Source: Candidatus Amarolinea dominans
GTDB lineage: Bacteria > Chloroflexota > Anaerolineae > SSC4 > Amarolineaceae
Reading direction: 5' to 3'
Length of the DNA stretch: 64,000 nt
NCBI GenBank assembly: GCA_016719785.1
Contig: JADJYJ010000003.1
Location: forward strand, 310,001 to 374,000
Notes under the pieces: generated by a model
Seen by the model: the letters and a program-made list of their open reading frames with translations, nothing else
What the model was told of the DNA's origin: nothing
Database searches by the model: none
Program-made: the position numbers and the translations under genes
Shown: piece by piece, positions 8,613 through 18,700 of the stretch
Numbering within the stretch: position 1 is the stretch's first letter
Layout: each line of letters begins with the position of its first letter

Positions 8613-10658
8613 ATGCCGCCAAACCAATCTTTTGGTCGTTACGTTGTCACCCGCCGCCTGGGCCGCGGGGGAATGGCCGAGGTTTACGAAGCCAACGATC
8701 CGCTTCTCAATCGCCCGGTGGCGATCAAAGTCATCTACGCGCACCTGGCCAGTCAAGATGGCTTCGATCAGCGCTTTCGCCGTGAAGCGCAACTCGTCGC
8801 TTCGCTACGCCATCCTCACATCGTTCAACTCTACGACTTCGGCATCGAAAACGAGCAGCCGTTCATGGTCATGGAGTATCTCAATGGCGGCACTTTGCAC
8901 GATCTCCTGCTGCAGTGGCGCAGCCGGGGCGCCATCATGCCGCTGGATGAAACGGCGCGCCTGCTGACGAAGTTAGGCTCGGCCCTGGACTATGCACACG
9001 AGCGCGATGCCATCCATCGCGACATCAAGTCGTCCAACATCATGTTCACGGCCGAGGGCGAGCCGGTCCTGACCGATTTCGGTATCGCGAAAATCCTGAG
9101 CGAGGTGGCGCATTTGAGCGCCACCGGCAGCGTGATGGGTTCGCCCGCGTACATGGCGCCGGAGCAGGCGATGGGTCAGCCGGTGGATGCGCGCAGTGAC
9201 CTGTACGCGCTCGGCATTGTGCTGTACGAGATGGTCAGCGGTCGTGTGCCTTTCCAGGCCGATTCCCCCACGGCCGTCATGATGCAGCATATCTCGCAGC
9301 CGCCGCCGCCGCCCCGCCAGTTCAACCCACAGTTGCCGCCGGCCGCCGAAGCGGTGATTCAGAAGGCGCTGGCTAAAGACCCCGCGGCCCGCTTCAACCG
9401 CGTGAGCGAACTGGCGGCCGCGTTTCAGGCGGCCGTGACCAGTTCAGAGATCACGCTGGTGAACGCTCTGTTCGTGCGCGATCCGGCGGCCACGATGGTG
9501 TCAGGCGAGCTGACGGCACACGCGGCCACGGCTGCGCCCACGGCGAGCAGGTCAACCCCGCCGAGCCAGACGCCCGCTCCGCTCCCCGCCAGCCCTCCGG
9601 CCGGCCGTGCCGCGCGCGGCTGGCTGCTGCCCGCGTTGGCGGCCCTGGCGCTGATCGCGGTCGTGAGTGTCTTCTTGCTGTTGCGCGCCGGTCAAGTCAG
9701 CGAGATGGGGATGCCAACGGTTGACCTGTCCCTCGTGCGCTTCAGCGATGGCGCGGCGCTTTCCGATCAGGCCACCGCGACGTTGAACGGCGTCCCCGCA
9801 CCAGCCCCCGGGACGCAGTACGAAGTCTGGCTGTTGCGCGGCGATGAACGACGCCAGAGCATGGGCATCATTCCGATCACAGACGGCCAGGGCACGCTCA
9901 GTTTCGCCGATCCCAACAGCGGCATCCTGCTGGCCGATTTCGACGCGGTCGCGGTCACCATTGAATCGGCGCCGGACAACAACCCGATGCCGGGGGCGAC
10001 TGTCCTGTGGCAGGGCCAGTTGCCCGCGCAGGCCCTGATGCATATCGGCCACGTCCTCGTGGCTCGTGAAGACACGCCGGACAGCATCGGTTACGCCGTG
10101 GGCCTGCGCGTCCAGGCGGAACTTCTGCAGGAGGCCGGCGCTGCCCAAATGGCTGCGCTGCAGGCGCAGGACCTGCAGCAGGTCAGGCAGATCGCGGAGG
10201 GCATCATCGGCCTGATCGAAGGGGGCGCGGGCGAGCACGCAGGCGATCTGAACGGCGACGGGGTCGTGTCCAATCTCGGCGATGGCTTTGGCCTTCTGCC
10301 CAACAGCACGCACGTGGGCTACATTCAGGGAACCCTGGAACATGCCAGCCTCGCCGGCAGCACGCCTGACTCCACAGACGCCATCAGGCAGCACGTACAG
10401 CATGTGCAAGTTGCCATCCAGAACGTGAGTGAGTGGGTGGTCAGTCTGCGTGCTCTGTCGCTGCAAATTGCCCAGACAACCGACCTGGGCGCGGTGAATG
10501 CCGCGGTGCGTGAGGCCGCGACGCTGACCAAACGTATTCTGGATGGTCAGGACATCAACGGTAATGAGAGCGTAGATCCGATTCCCAACGAGGGCGGCGT
10601 CATCACCGCCTATTTGCACGCCCAGTTCATGGCCGACATCATTCTGACCAAGCCGTAA
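8613..10658 (+). CDS. Transmembrane Ser/Thr protein kinase with extracellular RskA-like domain and Ca-loop helical tail
   Basis: 681 residues. Kinase domain at 8-275: glycine loop GRGGMAEVYEA (17-27), VAIK (Lys39), catalytic HRDIKSSN (Asp137), DFGIAK and APE. After a Pro/Thr-rich linker, one membrane segment at about 336-360 puts the remainder outside the cell. Residues about 365-480 resemble the C-terminal domain of anti-sigma-K factors (YEVWLLRGDERRQSMG, AVTIESAPDNNPMPG). The last 200 residues are helical and contain DLNGDGVVSN (545) and DINGNESVDP (647), EF-hand/dockerin-like calcium loops. Start 8613 is chosen for AAAGGA 9 nt upstream; ATG 8595 lacks one. Role: signalling from the envelope; signal and targets unknown. 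Confidence 0.85.
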   Translation: MPPNQSFGRYVVTRRLGRGGMAEVYEANDPLLNRPVAIKVIYAHLASQDGFDQRFRREAQLVASLRHPHIVQLYDFGIENEQPFMVMEYLNGGTLHDLLLQWRSRGAIMPLDETARLLTKLGSALDYAHERDAIHRDIKSSNIMFTAEGEPVLTDFGIAKILSEVAHLSATGSVMGSPAYMAPEQAMGQPVDARSDLYALGIVLYEMVSGRVPFQADSPTAVMMQHISQPPPPPRQFNPQLPPAAEAVIQKALAKDPAARFNRVSELAAAFQAAVTSSEITLVNALFVRDPAATMVSGELTAHAATAAPTASRSTPPSQTPAPLPASPPAGRAARGWLLPALAALALIAVVSVFLLLRAGQVSEMGMPTVDLSLVRFSDGAALSDQATATLNGVPAPAPGTQYEVWLLRGDERRQSMGIIPITDGQGTLSFADPNSGILLADFDAVAVTIESAPDNNPMPGATVLWQGQLPAQALMHIGHVLVAREDTPDSIGYAVGLRVQAELLQEAGAAQMAALQAQDLQQVRQIAEGIIGLIEGGAGEHAGDLNGDGVVSNLGDGFGLLPNSTHVGYIQGTLEHASLAGSTPDSTDAIRQHVQHVQVAIQNVSEWVVSLRALSLQIAQTTDLGAVNAAVREAATLTKRILDGQDINGNESVDPIPNEGGVITAYLHAQFMADIILTKP

Positions 10659-10709
10659 GCGGCTGGCGGGACGAACCCAGGTGAAGGGCAGTGGGGAAAG
10701 TAACGACCT

Positions 10710-12299
<1,590 letters not shown>

Positions 12300-12306
12300 G
12301 GGATTT

Positions 12307-12347
12307 CCTCTCCTCTCCTCTCCTCTCCTCTCCTCACCTCTCCTCTC
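12307..12347. repeat. CTCTC pentamer repeat
   Basis: Eight or so tandem pentamers (TCCTC) immediately after the thrC stop codon, followed by two near-identical copies of a segment reading GTTCTCCACCCCCTCTCCTC (about 12371 and 12411). Confidence 0.85.
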
Positions 12348-12418
12348 CGCGCAGCGGACAGATTAACGCGGTTCTCCACCCCCTCTCCTCTCCGCGGACA
12401 GAATAGCCGGGTTCTCCA

Positions 12419-12455
12419 CCCCCTCTCCTCTCCACTACGTGGAGAGGAGAGGGGG
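12419..12455. terminator. Perfect 17-bp hairpin between convergent genes
   Basis: Left arm 12419-12435 and right arm GTGGAGAGGAGAGGGGG at 12439-12455 pair perfectly around a TAC loop. It lies between thrC (+) and the L,D-transpeptidase (-) and may act as a bidirectional terminator, although neither side has a strong T-tract. Confidence 0.6.
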
Positions 12456-12481
12456 CAGGGGGTGAGGTGAGGCCCGATGCA

Positions 12482-14299
12482 TCAAGCCGCGGTCACCACC
12501 ACAGCCGGACTGCGCGCACCACCGGCTGCGCTCCAGTTGTAGAGCCACCACGAATCATACATGCTGAGATTGACACAGCCGTGACTGCGCGGCCGGCCAA
12601 ACGCGTCATGCCAGTAGGCCGAATGCAGCGCGTAGCCGCTGTAGAAAAACGCGGTCCACACCACCTCTTCCAGGTAGTAGTAGCCCGCGCCGGGGCGTCC
12701 GCCCGCCATTCGGCCGCCGGGTCGGCGCAGCCAGGTGCGGAAAATGCCCTGCACGGTCGGCGTGCCGGGCAGGCCGGTCGCCACCAACGCGGCGTACACC
12801 GGCCGGTCGCCCTCATAGGCCACTGCCGTCTGATCGCGCAGGCTGACCGCCACCCAATACTCGTTGCTGCGAATCGCGGCCGGGCGTGTGCGCCCACGCG
12901 CCACGCCAACCCACTGCCCGTACACCCACTGCTGCTCGCCGATGCGATACCAGGTAGCGCCGCCGACGCTGGCGCTCTCCAGGATGTCCAGGCGCTGGTT
13001 GTGGGTGACTTCGCCCACCTGCGCGTAGTTCGTACCCGGCCCGCTGCGCACGTAGATGCTTGTGGACACCACCCATCCCACGGGCAACTGCGCCGCGCTC
13101 GCGACCGTGCTGACCGCGCTGGCCGGTTCGGCCGCGGCCGGCAGCAGGCGCACCCAACCGCTGTGAACCCAGCGCCGTTCGCCGATGCGATACCACACCG
13201 CGGTGCTGACCGTGGCCTGTTCCAGAATGTTGACCTCCGCGCCGGCCAGCAGGCGGTCAATCACCGGGTTGTCGGCAAAGACGCCAGGACGGGCGCGCAC
13301 GTTCAGCACACTGGCGGTGACGACCCCGCGGCGGCCTGACGGCGGCGGTGGGGGCGGCGGCGGCGTAGTCGCACTGCCCAACTCCACCCCGGCCAGGCTC
13401 GATGGCGTCATGATCGTCACCGCGCTGGCCGGAACCCAATCCTGCCCGGCCGAACGGTACCAGAGCGCATCATGCACCCAGGCTTCGGCCGTAATCGCCA
13501 GGTAAGTGCCGGCCGCCAGGCTGCGCACCACGCGGCTGCTGCCGGGCGCGGCGTAGGTGCGCGCCCAGTTCCAGGCCGGCCGGGCGTAGCGATAGGGCTG
13601 CCAGGGCGTGCTGGTCTGAGCCACCTCTGGCAGCGCGCTGAGCGGCGCCGCGGCCAGCAGCGGTTCCAGGATCGCCATCTCCGGCGCTGTGACCGGGTCC
13701 GCAATGGTCAGCGCCTGCGCGGTCAGATTGCCCAGCCAGAAGCCGTCATGATCCAGCCAATCCACCGCCACCCAGTAGATACCCGGTTTCGGGTATTCCA
13801 CGGTCCAGGCGCCCGTTTGTTGTGTGCCCAGCACGCCTGTCAGCCAATGGACTTGCTCGGCGCCGGCGTCCAGGCGCAGACGATGATCGGCGGCCAGCCC
13901 GTGGACCGCGACCTCAGCCCGCACGCGCAGCGGCTCCTGGTCATCGGGCCGCAACGTCAGCGTGACGGTCGGCGTGGCCGCGGCTGCAGACGCCGCGCGG
14001 GCCGCGGTCGGCGTCACCTCAGCCTCCGCGCTGAACTCCCCCCAGGTCAGCCGGGCGCGTGCGGGCGCGGCCTGGTCATAGGCATGATCGGCCAGGTCGA
14101 GGATGCGCTGTTCGCGCCAGGTCGTGGGCGCGGGCGCGGCCACCATCCCCAGGTCGAACTCGTGACCGTCGCCGGTTTCCAGGCGGGCCGGCGCCCACGC
14201 GTGCGCTTCATCCAGGGCCGCGGCGCTGAACGCGAGTTGAAAATGCACCATCTGGGGTTCCTGTCCAGGCTGGACAAGCAGGCGGATCGGAGTTGGCAT
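12482..14299 (-). CDS. L,D-transpeptidase (YkuD) with SH3-like domains, no evident signal peptide
   Basis: 605 residues from the chosen ATG at 14299 (AAGGA upstream). The C-terminal 130 residues form a YkuD domain with the catalytic motif ending SHGCVN (nucleophile Cys) preceded by YALHSAYWHDAFG. Upstream are two to three bacterial SH3-like repeats (VLNVRARPG, IYVRSGPGTNYAQVGEV) and a Pro-rich linker. Such enzymes cross-link peptidoglycan or attach proteins to it outside the membrane. The N-terminus MPTPIRLLVQPGQEPQ has no hydrophobic signal. Longer in-frame starts up to 14464 add a Cys-rich stretch that also does not look like a signal peptide. Confidence 0.82.
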   Translation of the reverse strand: MPTPIRLLVQPGQEPQMVHFQLAFSAAALDEAHAWAPARLETGDGHEFDLGMVAAPAPTTWREQRILDLADHAYDQAAPARARLTWGEFSAEAEVTPTAARAASAAAATPTVTLTLRPDDQEPLRVRAEVAVHGLAADHRLRLDAGAEQVHWLTGVLGTQQTGAWTVEYPKPGIYWVAVDWLDHDGFWLGNLTAQALTIADPVTAPEMAILEPLLAAAPLSALPEVAQTSTPWQPYRYARPAWNWARTYAAPGSSRVVRSLAAGTYLAITAEAWVHDALWYRSAGQDWVPASAVTIMTPSSLAGVELGSATTPPPPPPPPSGRRGVVTASVLNVRARPGVFADNPVIDRLLAGAEVNILEQATVSTAVWYRIGERRWVHSGWVRLLPAAAEPASAVSTVASAAQLPVGWVVSTSIYVRSGPGTNYAQVGEVTHNQRLDILESASVGGATWYRIGEQQWVYGQWVGVARGRTRPAAIRSNEYWVAVSLRDQTAVAYEGDRPVYAALVATGLPGTPTVQGIFRTWLRRPGGRMAGGRPGAGYYYLEEVVWTAFFYSGYALHSAYWHDAFGRPRSHGCVNLSMYDSWWLYNWSAAGGARSPAVVVTAA

Positions 14300-14421
14300 G
14301 GTTGGTTCCTTTCTGAATGTGTCAAGGGCCAGGTGCGGTCGGACAGGCGTTGTCTGTCCTGCGCCGTAGTTTAGCATGGGACAGGGACAAAGCGGAAATG
14401 GAGCAGATGCCGGCCTTGCTG

Positions 14422-14443
14422 TTTTACAACAATTGATGTAAAA
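14422..14443. promoter_or_regulatory. Candidate operator upstream of the Fic-like gene
   Basis: Inverted repeat TTTTACA-N8-TGTAAAA, 28 nt upstream of the start codon. A likely regulator-binding site; the regulator may be the gene's own N-terminal helix-turn-helix. Confidence 0.45.
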
Positions 14444-14470
14444 TGTTCTCATAACGGAGGTCATGAAAAC

Positions 14471-14983
14471 ATGCTCACTCAGAATGTGTTACAAGAGGTT
14501 ATTACCCTGCCCGAGGCGTCTGTTCTGGCTGCGGGAATGGGTCATGGACTCGATCGCAGCAACTTGCTGCGTTATGCTCGCACGGGACGGCTCGTCGCGC
14601 GCAAGAGCGGTGGAACCTGGCTCACTACACGCGCTGCGCTTGAGGTGCTGATTGTCGAACTGGCCGGCGAGACGCGTGGGCGTCCACGTGCTCAATCCGC
14701 AGCGTGGGCGGAGGTGACCATGACGCCGGAGTTGGAGGACATTCTGGCGAGAATTGATCGCTTGCGAGCGGAGTTGGCTCAACAGGTGCGCAGCCCGATC
14801 AATGACCAACGTCAGCGCCGCGAGCTGATTGTCGAGGCGATCTATCACACCAACCATCTCGAAGGCAACCAACTGTCACTGCCCGAAGTGCGAGCGGTGG
14901 TCGAGGCGTTCTGGGTCGAGACCAACGGACATGGAGGAATCAGCCAGGATGAGCAGTCGGCCAGGCGCCGGCGGTCTTCCTGA
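14471..14983 (+). CDS. Truncated Fic-family protein (N-terminal regulatory part only)
   Basis: 170 residues. Residues 1-75 look like a small helix-turn-helix or excisionase-like domain (LPEASVLAAGMG, LLRYARTGRLVARKSGGTWLTT). Residues about 85-160 match the Fic N-terminal region: IYHTNHLEGNQLSLPEVRAVVE contains the [S/T]xxxE[G/N] inhibitory motif (TNHLEG) and the usual helix after it. The catalytic Fic core with HPFxxGNGR is missing: the frame diverges at about 14940 and stops. What follows belongs to the oppositely oriented NYN gene. So the AMP-transferase is lost and only the DNA-binding/inhibitory part remains. GGAGG precedes the start. Confidence 0.6.
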   Translation: MLTQNVLQEVITLPEASVLAAGMGHGLDRSNLLRYARTGRLVARKSGGTWLTTRAALEVLIVELAGETRGRPRAQSAAWAEVTMTPELEDILARIDRLRAELAQQVRSPINDQRQRRELIVEAIYHTNHLEGNQLSLPEVRAVVEAFWVETNGHGGISQDEQSARRRRSS

Positions 14984-15014
14984 ACTGCACGAAAATTGTC
15001 CAGGCTACGAACGA

Positions 15015-15641
15015 CTACCAGCCAGTTGGTTTGTGAAACACACCATGGGCGTCGGTCAGCACTTCAGGGAATTGACTAACAGCCAAGACGCCTTGACGAA
15101 TCTGTCTCACAAATGAGGCGTGTTGCGCCAGCACTCTACTCGTCGGATTCTTGTGCGGGTTGAGGATGCCAACGGGTATCCCAAGTTCCTGACGTGCGAT
15201 CTTGATCGGCTCCAAGAGATCAGAATCGTTCGTTACAATCGCAGCCGTCTCGTATAGTTTCTTGTATCCGTCATTGATGAGATGAGCAGCAATGTTGACA
15301 TCGGAGCCTTTCTCTTCCGTTTTGACGACTCTTACGAACCTTGGGCCATCTGGCGCCGGCTGCGCCAATGCCATCATGACGTCATGGGACAGGAATCTGC
15401 CAAAGATGATCTCGATATCGGGAAGTGTTCTCAATGCTCGAAGGTAGATTTGTTGACGAGTTGGCTTATCGGGATCGTCGTGACGAGCACTCACACGAGC
15501 GGTAAAGTATTTGATTTTGCCGATTTGGTGATTTGGAAGAAGCAACGCGCACATCGCGTGTAGGTTGAGCCACTTGTAACGTGTATCTTTGACTGCACCG
15601 TAGTACAAGTTGAAACCATCGATGTATACCCAGGTTTTCAC
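15015..15641 (-). CDS. NYN-domain (PIN-like) ribonuclease-type protein
   Basis: 208 residues from a GTG start at 15641, chosen because GGAG lies 5 nt upstream and the conserved domain begins at once with WVYIDGFNLYYG. Acidic motifs of the NYN/PIN fold are present: DGFN near the N-terminus, KGSDVNIAAHLINDG in the middle and TNDSDLLEP later. Known relatives (LabA-like, MARF1/NYN) cleave or bind RNA in the cytosol and are frequent near defence loci. It lies beside a truncated Fic gene. It has a strong promoter and a hairpin in its leader. Confidence 0.8.
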   Translation of the reverse strand: MKTWVYIDGFNLYYGAVKDTRYKWLNLHAMCALLLPNHQIGKIKYFTARVSARHDDPDKPTRQQIYLRALRTLPDIEIIFGRFLSHDVMMALAQPAPDGPRFVRVVKTEEKGSDVNIAAHLINDGYKKLYETAAIVTNDSDLLEPIKIARQELGIPVGILNPHKNPTSRVLAQHASFVRQIRQGVLAVSQFPEVLTDAHGVFHKPTGW

Positions 15642-15663
15642 CTTGTCTCCTTCTGAATAAGCA

Positions 15664-15690
15664 GAGACCGTACTCAGAGAGTACGGTCTC
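15664..15690 (-). promoter_or_regulatory. Leader hairpin of the NYN gene
   Basis: Perfect 11-bp stem GAGACCGTACT / AGTACGGTCTC with a 5-nt loop, inside the transcribed leader between the promoter and the GTG start. Could be an attenuator or protein-binding structure; no T-tract follows. Confidence 0.55.
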
Positions 15691-15729
15691 GCAGCCTGCT
15701 CCCGAAGGGACAGGGGGTTTGATGAATGA

Positions 15730-15758
15730 ATTATAGATGAGTTCCGGACACGGGTCAA
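15730..15758 (-). promoter_or_regulatory. Sigma-70-type promoter for the NYN gene
   Basis: On the minus strand: TTGACC (15758-15753), 17-nt spacer, TATAAT (15735-15730). The -35 box abuts the stop codon of the upstream metalloprotease gene. Confidence 0.8.
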
Positions 15759-15759
15759 G

Positions 15760-18700
15760 TTACGGCGTTCGGCAATTGCTCAGGCTGATATCATCCACAA
15801 ACATCCAGGTGCGGTCGCCCAGGCGCTGGTTGTCGTTACGCACCTCCAGGTAAACACGCACGGCGCGCCCGCGGTAGGCCGTGAGATCGAAACTGAGCTG
15901 CTGCCAGTCGTTCTGATTCTCCAGCTTGCGCCACAGCTCGCGTGATCCTCCTCTCGTCAGGTCGAAAATCAGCAGGAGCTGATAGTCGCCGCTGCTATCC
16001 CGCGTGCCCGGCTTGACCCACAGCGTCAGCGTGAGCTTCTGCGCGTTGGCTGGCAGGCGCACATCCTGGTACGCGGTCGAAAGGGTTGGGACGGCAGGAT
16101 GAGAGCCAGGACTGCCGTTGGGCAGTAGCCCCAACTGCAAGGCGCGGCTGCCCGCATGCACCTCAGCGGTGGTGTAGCGGGCCGTGCTGTCCGTGGTCGT
16201 GAGCGTCCAGTCGCCCGCCTGTTCGAAATCTCCGTTGCGCAGGAGGTTGGCGCAGGCAGACGGCTCTTCAGGGTTCGATTGTTTTGCGGTCGCAACCGTC
16301 AGCGTAACGGCCGTCGCCTGGCTGTTGTTCCAGGTCACCGGCGTCGGCGCGCTCAGCGCCAGCGCGGGTGATTCCAGGGAAAAGGTGATGACCGCGCCGG
16401 GAACGCCGCACCCTGACCAGGGGTCCTCATCGGCCGCCCGCACCATGACGCTGTAGCCAATGTAGCTAATGCCGTTGGTCATCACCAATGTTGAGCCATC
16501 TCCGCACGCCCGCCCCTTGATCCAGGCGGTGAGGGTCAGGCCGGCCGTGGGGGAGAAGCTGCTGCCCGGCTCGATCGTGCCGGTGATCAGCGCGGGTGGG
16601 CTGACCAGGCTGCGGACGAGCGGCGGCAGAAGCGATGGGAGCGGGAGCGCCGGGCTTTCAGAGGACGCGTTGGTGCGATACCCCGATGCGGTTTCGGCAA
16701 AAGGCGATAATCCCTTGAAGCGCAGGACGGCATCGCCGGTGGTATGGATGAAGTAGCCCTGACCGAAGCGCAGTTCCTGCAGGGTGTTGAACCCGGCCGG
16801 CGCGCCGGGCGCGTAGACCTGCCAGGGATCGGTCTCCAGGTTTGGGGTGTAGCCGTAGACCAGGGTGAACGCGTCGTCCGGCAGGTAGGCCAGCGCAGCC
16901 GTAATCGTTCGGGTCGGCGGCTCCAACACAGGATAGCCAAAGGCATGCCAACCGGCCCCGTCCAGCTTGATCTCCGTGCTCGACAGCAGCGCGTACAGCC
17001 CCTGTTCCTGGATGGCGGCGACGGCGTTGTTGGAAGCCATGACCAGGGTGGTCGTCAACGGCTGCCATTTACTATTCTTCTCGTCCCAATGGTGGATACG
17101 CAAGAATGGCTCCTCGCCGGGCGGCACCTCGTTGCCGAGGTAGCCAATGCTGAGCGATGTCTTGGACAGGATGACATTCGATGTGGCTGCCAGGCGATAG
17201 GCATGGCCGATGAGCGTGGCCCAGGGAGGCAAGCTCCTCGGAATCGTGACTGCCGTCTGCGGAGGCAAGCTCGGAATCGTGACTGCCGTCTGCGGAGGCA
17301 AGCTCGGAATCGTGACTGCCGTCTGTAGGATCATCAGGCGGTCTTTACCGAGATCGAGATTTTGGCCGAAGAGCATGGCCTGCCCGTCGTTGGAGAGCAC
17401 CGGCGCCAGGCGGCCGGTGCCCGCGATCTTCGCCAGGCTGCCGTTCACCGTCAGATCGAGCGTGATGCGGCAAGTCTCCGCGCCGGCCTGAGTTACCTGG
17501 TTTGTCAGGCAAAGTTTGCTGTCATCTGTTGTGATGTCAATGAACCCGGCGCTGCCTGTAAACGGCAAACTGGCCGTGAAGTCGTCGCCGTTGCGTTCCA
17601 TGGTGATTGGCCCGGTCGCCATCAAGGGCGCGTCGCTCGGAACGATCGTTGCGCTGTAGTGCCCGGTGGTGGGGACGCCGCTCAGCGTGATCGTCATGAC
17701 GGTTGTGGTGATGATCGTTGTTGAGTTGACAGAACTAGTTATCACCCCAGGGTTGACCGTCACCTCCGGGCTCCATTTCTTATCCAGTTCGCTCAGCACA
17801 ATCTCCTGGTTTCCCCGCTCCTGCACCGTCGTACATCCCTGCCGGTTGGCGTCCGGATCCAGCACGCACAGCGTATCGTCGGCCTGCGCGCCGCGCGCCT
17901 GCACCTGGTCGAGCTGCGGCCGGCCGAGATCCACGATGCGCCGGTCGTCTTGCTTGTACAGGAACGCTCGTGCGCCGGGGCCGGGCTGAACCGGGCGTGC
18001 GGCGACATCCAACAGGTAGAAGTTGGGGCTTGCCAGGGTGGCGACCGGGTCGGCAGGCCATGTCTCGCTGGCGATCTGCGTCACGCGGAACGGTAGAATA
18101 TCCGGCCCGGCCGTGTCCGTTGTTGGCTCCTGCAGCCAGGGATAGAACGCGTGAATCGTCGCCCAGTCCGACCGGCCGGCGCCCTTCTCAGAGAGGGTTT
18201 CCCCACATTTTATTTTCCAGTCGCCTGTCAGGTGAAACTCGCCGTTGCCCTTGTCATCGTCTTCCTTGTACGGATCGGCCATCACGCCGGTGCAGCTCCC
18301 GACCGGCTTCAGCAGATCCTTATCATCCAGGCCGAGATAGTTGTCGTCCAGGAAGAAAAGCAGATGCCCCAGCTCGTGCGCCAGGGCGCGCGGCCAATCT
18401 TCGTCCAGGTTGCCGGCCGCAGCGTCGCCAAAGCGGTTCCAGGCCGCGCCGATCTCCACTGCCCCAGGGCCGTAGGCAATGTCCGACTTGAGCGGGTCGC
18501 TGATGACCGCGCTGACGATGCCGCCCTGGGTTGCGTTGGGGCGCAGGCGGTTGGTAGCATGGATGCGCACATCCGCATCCAGCCAGGCGTTGCTGCCGTT
18601 GGCGGTTTGCTGCATGGCATCGTGAGTCAGCGAGATCTGGCCTAACGCCGCCTGGCCGTTGGTCCAGTCATACAGCAGTTCCGACGCGCGCACCAGGTCA

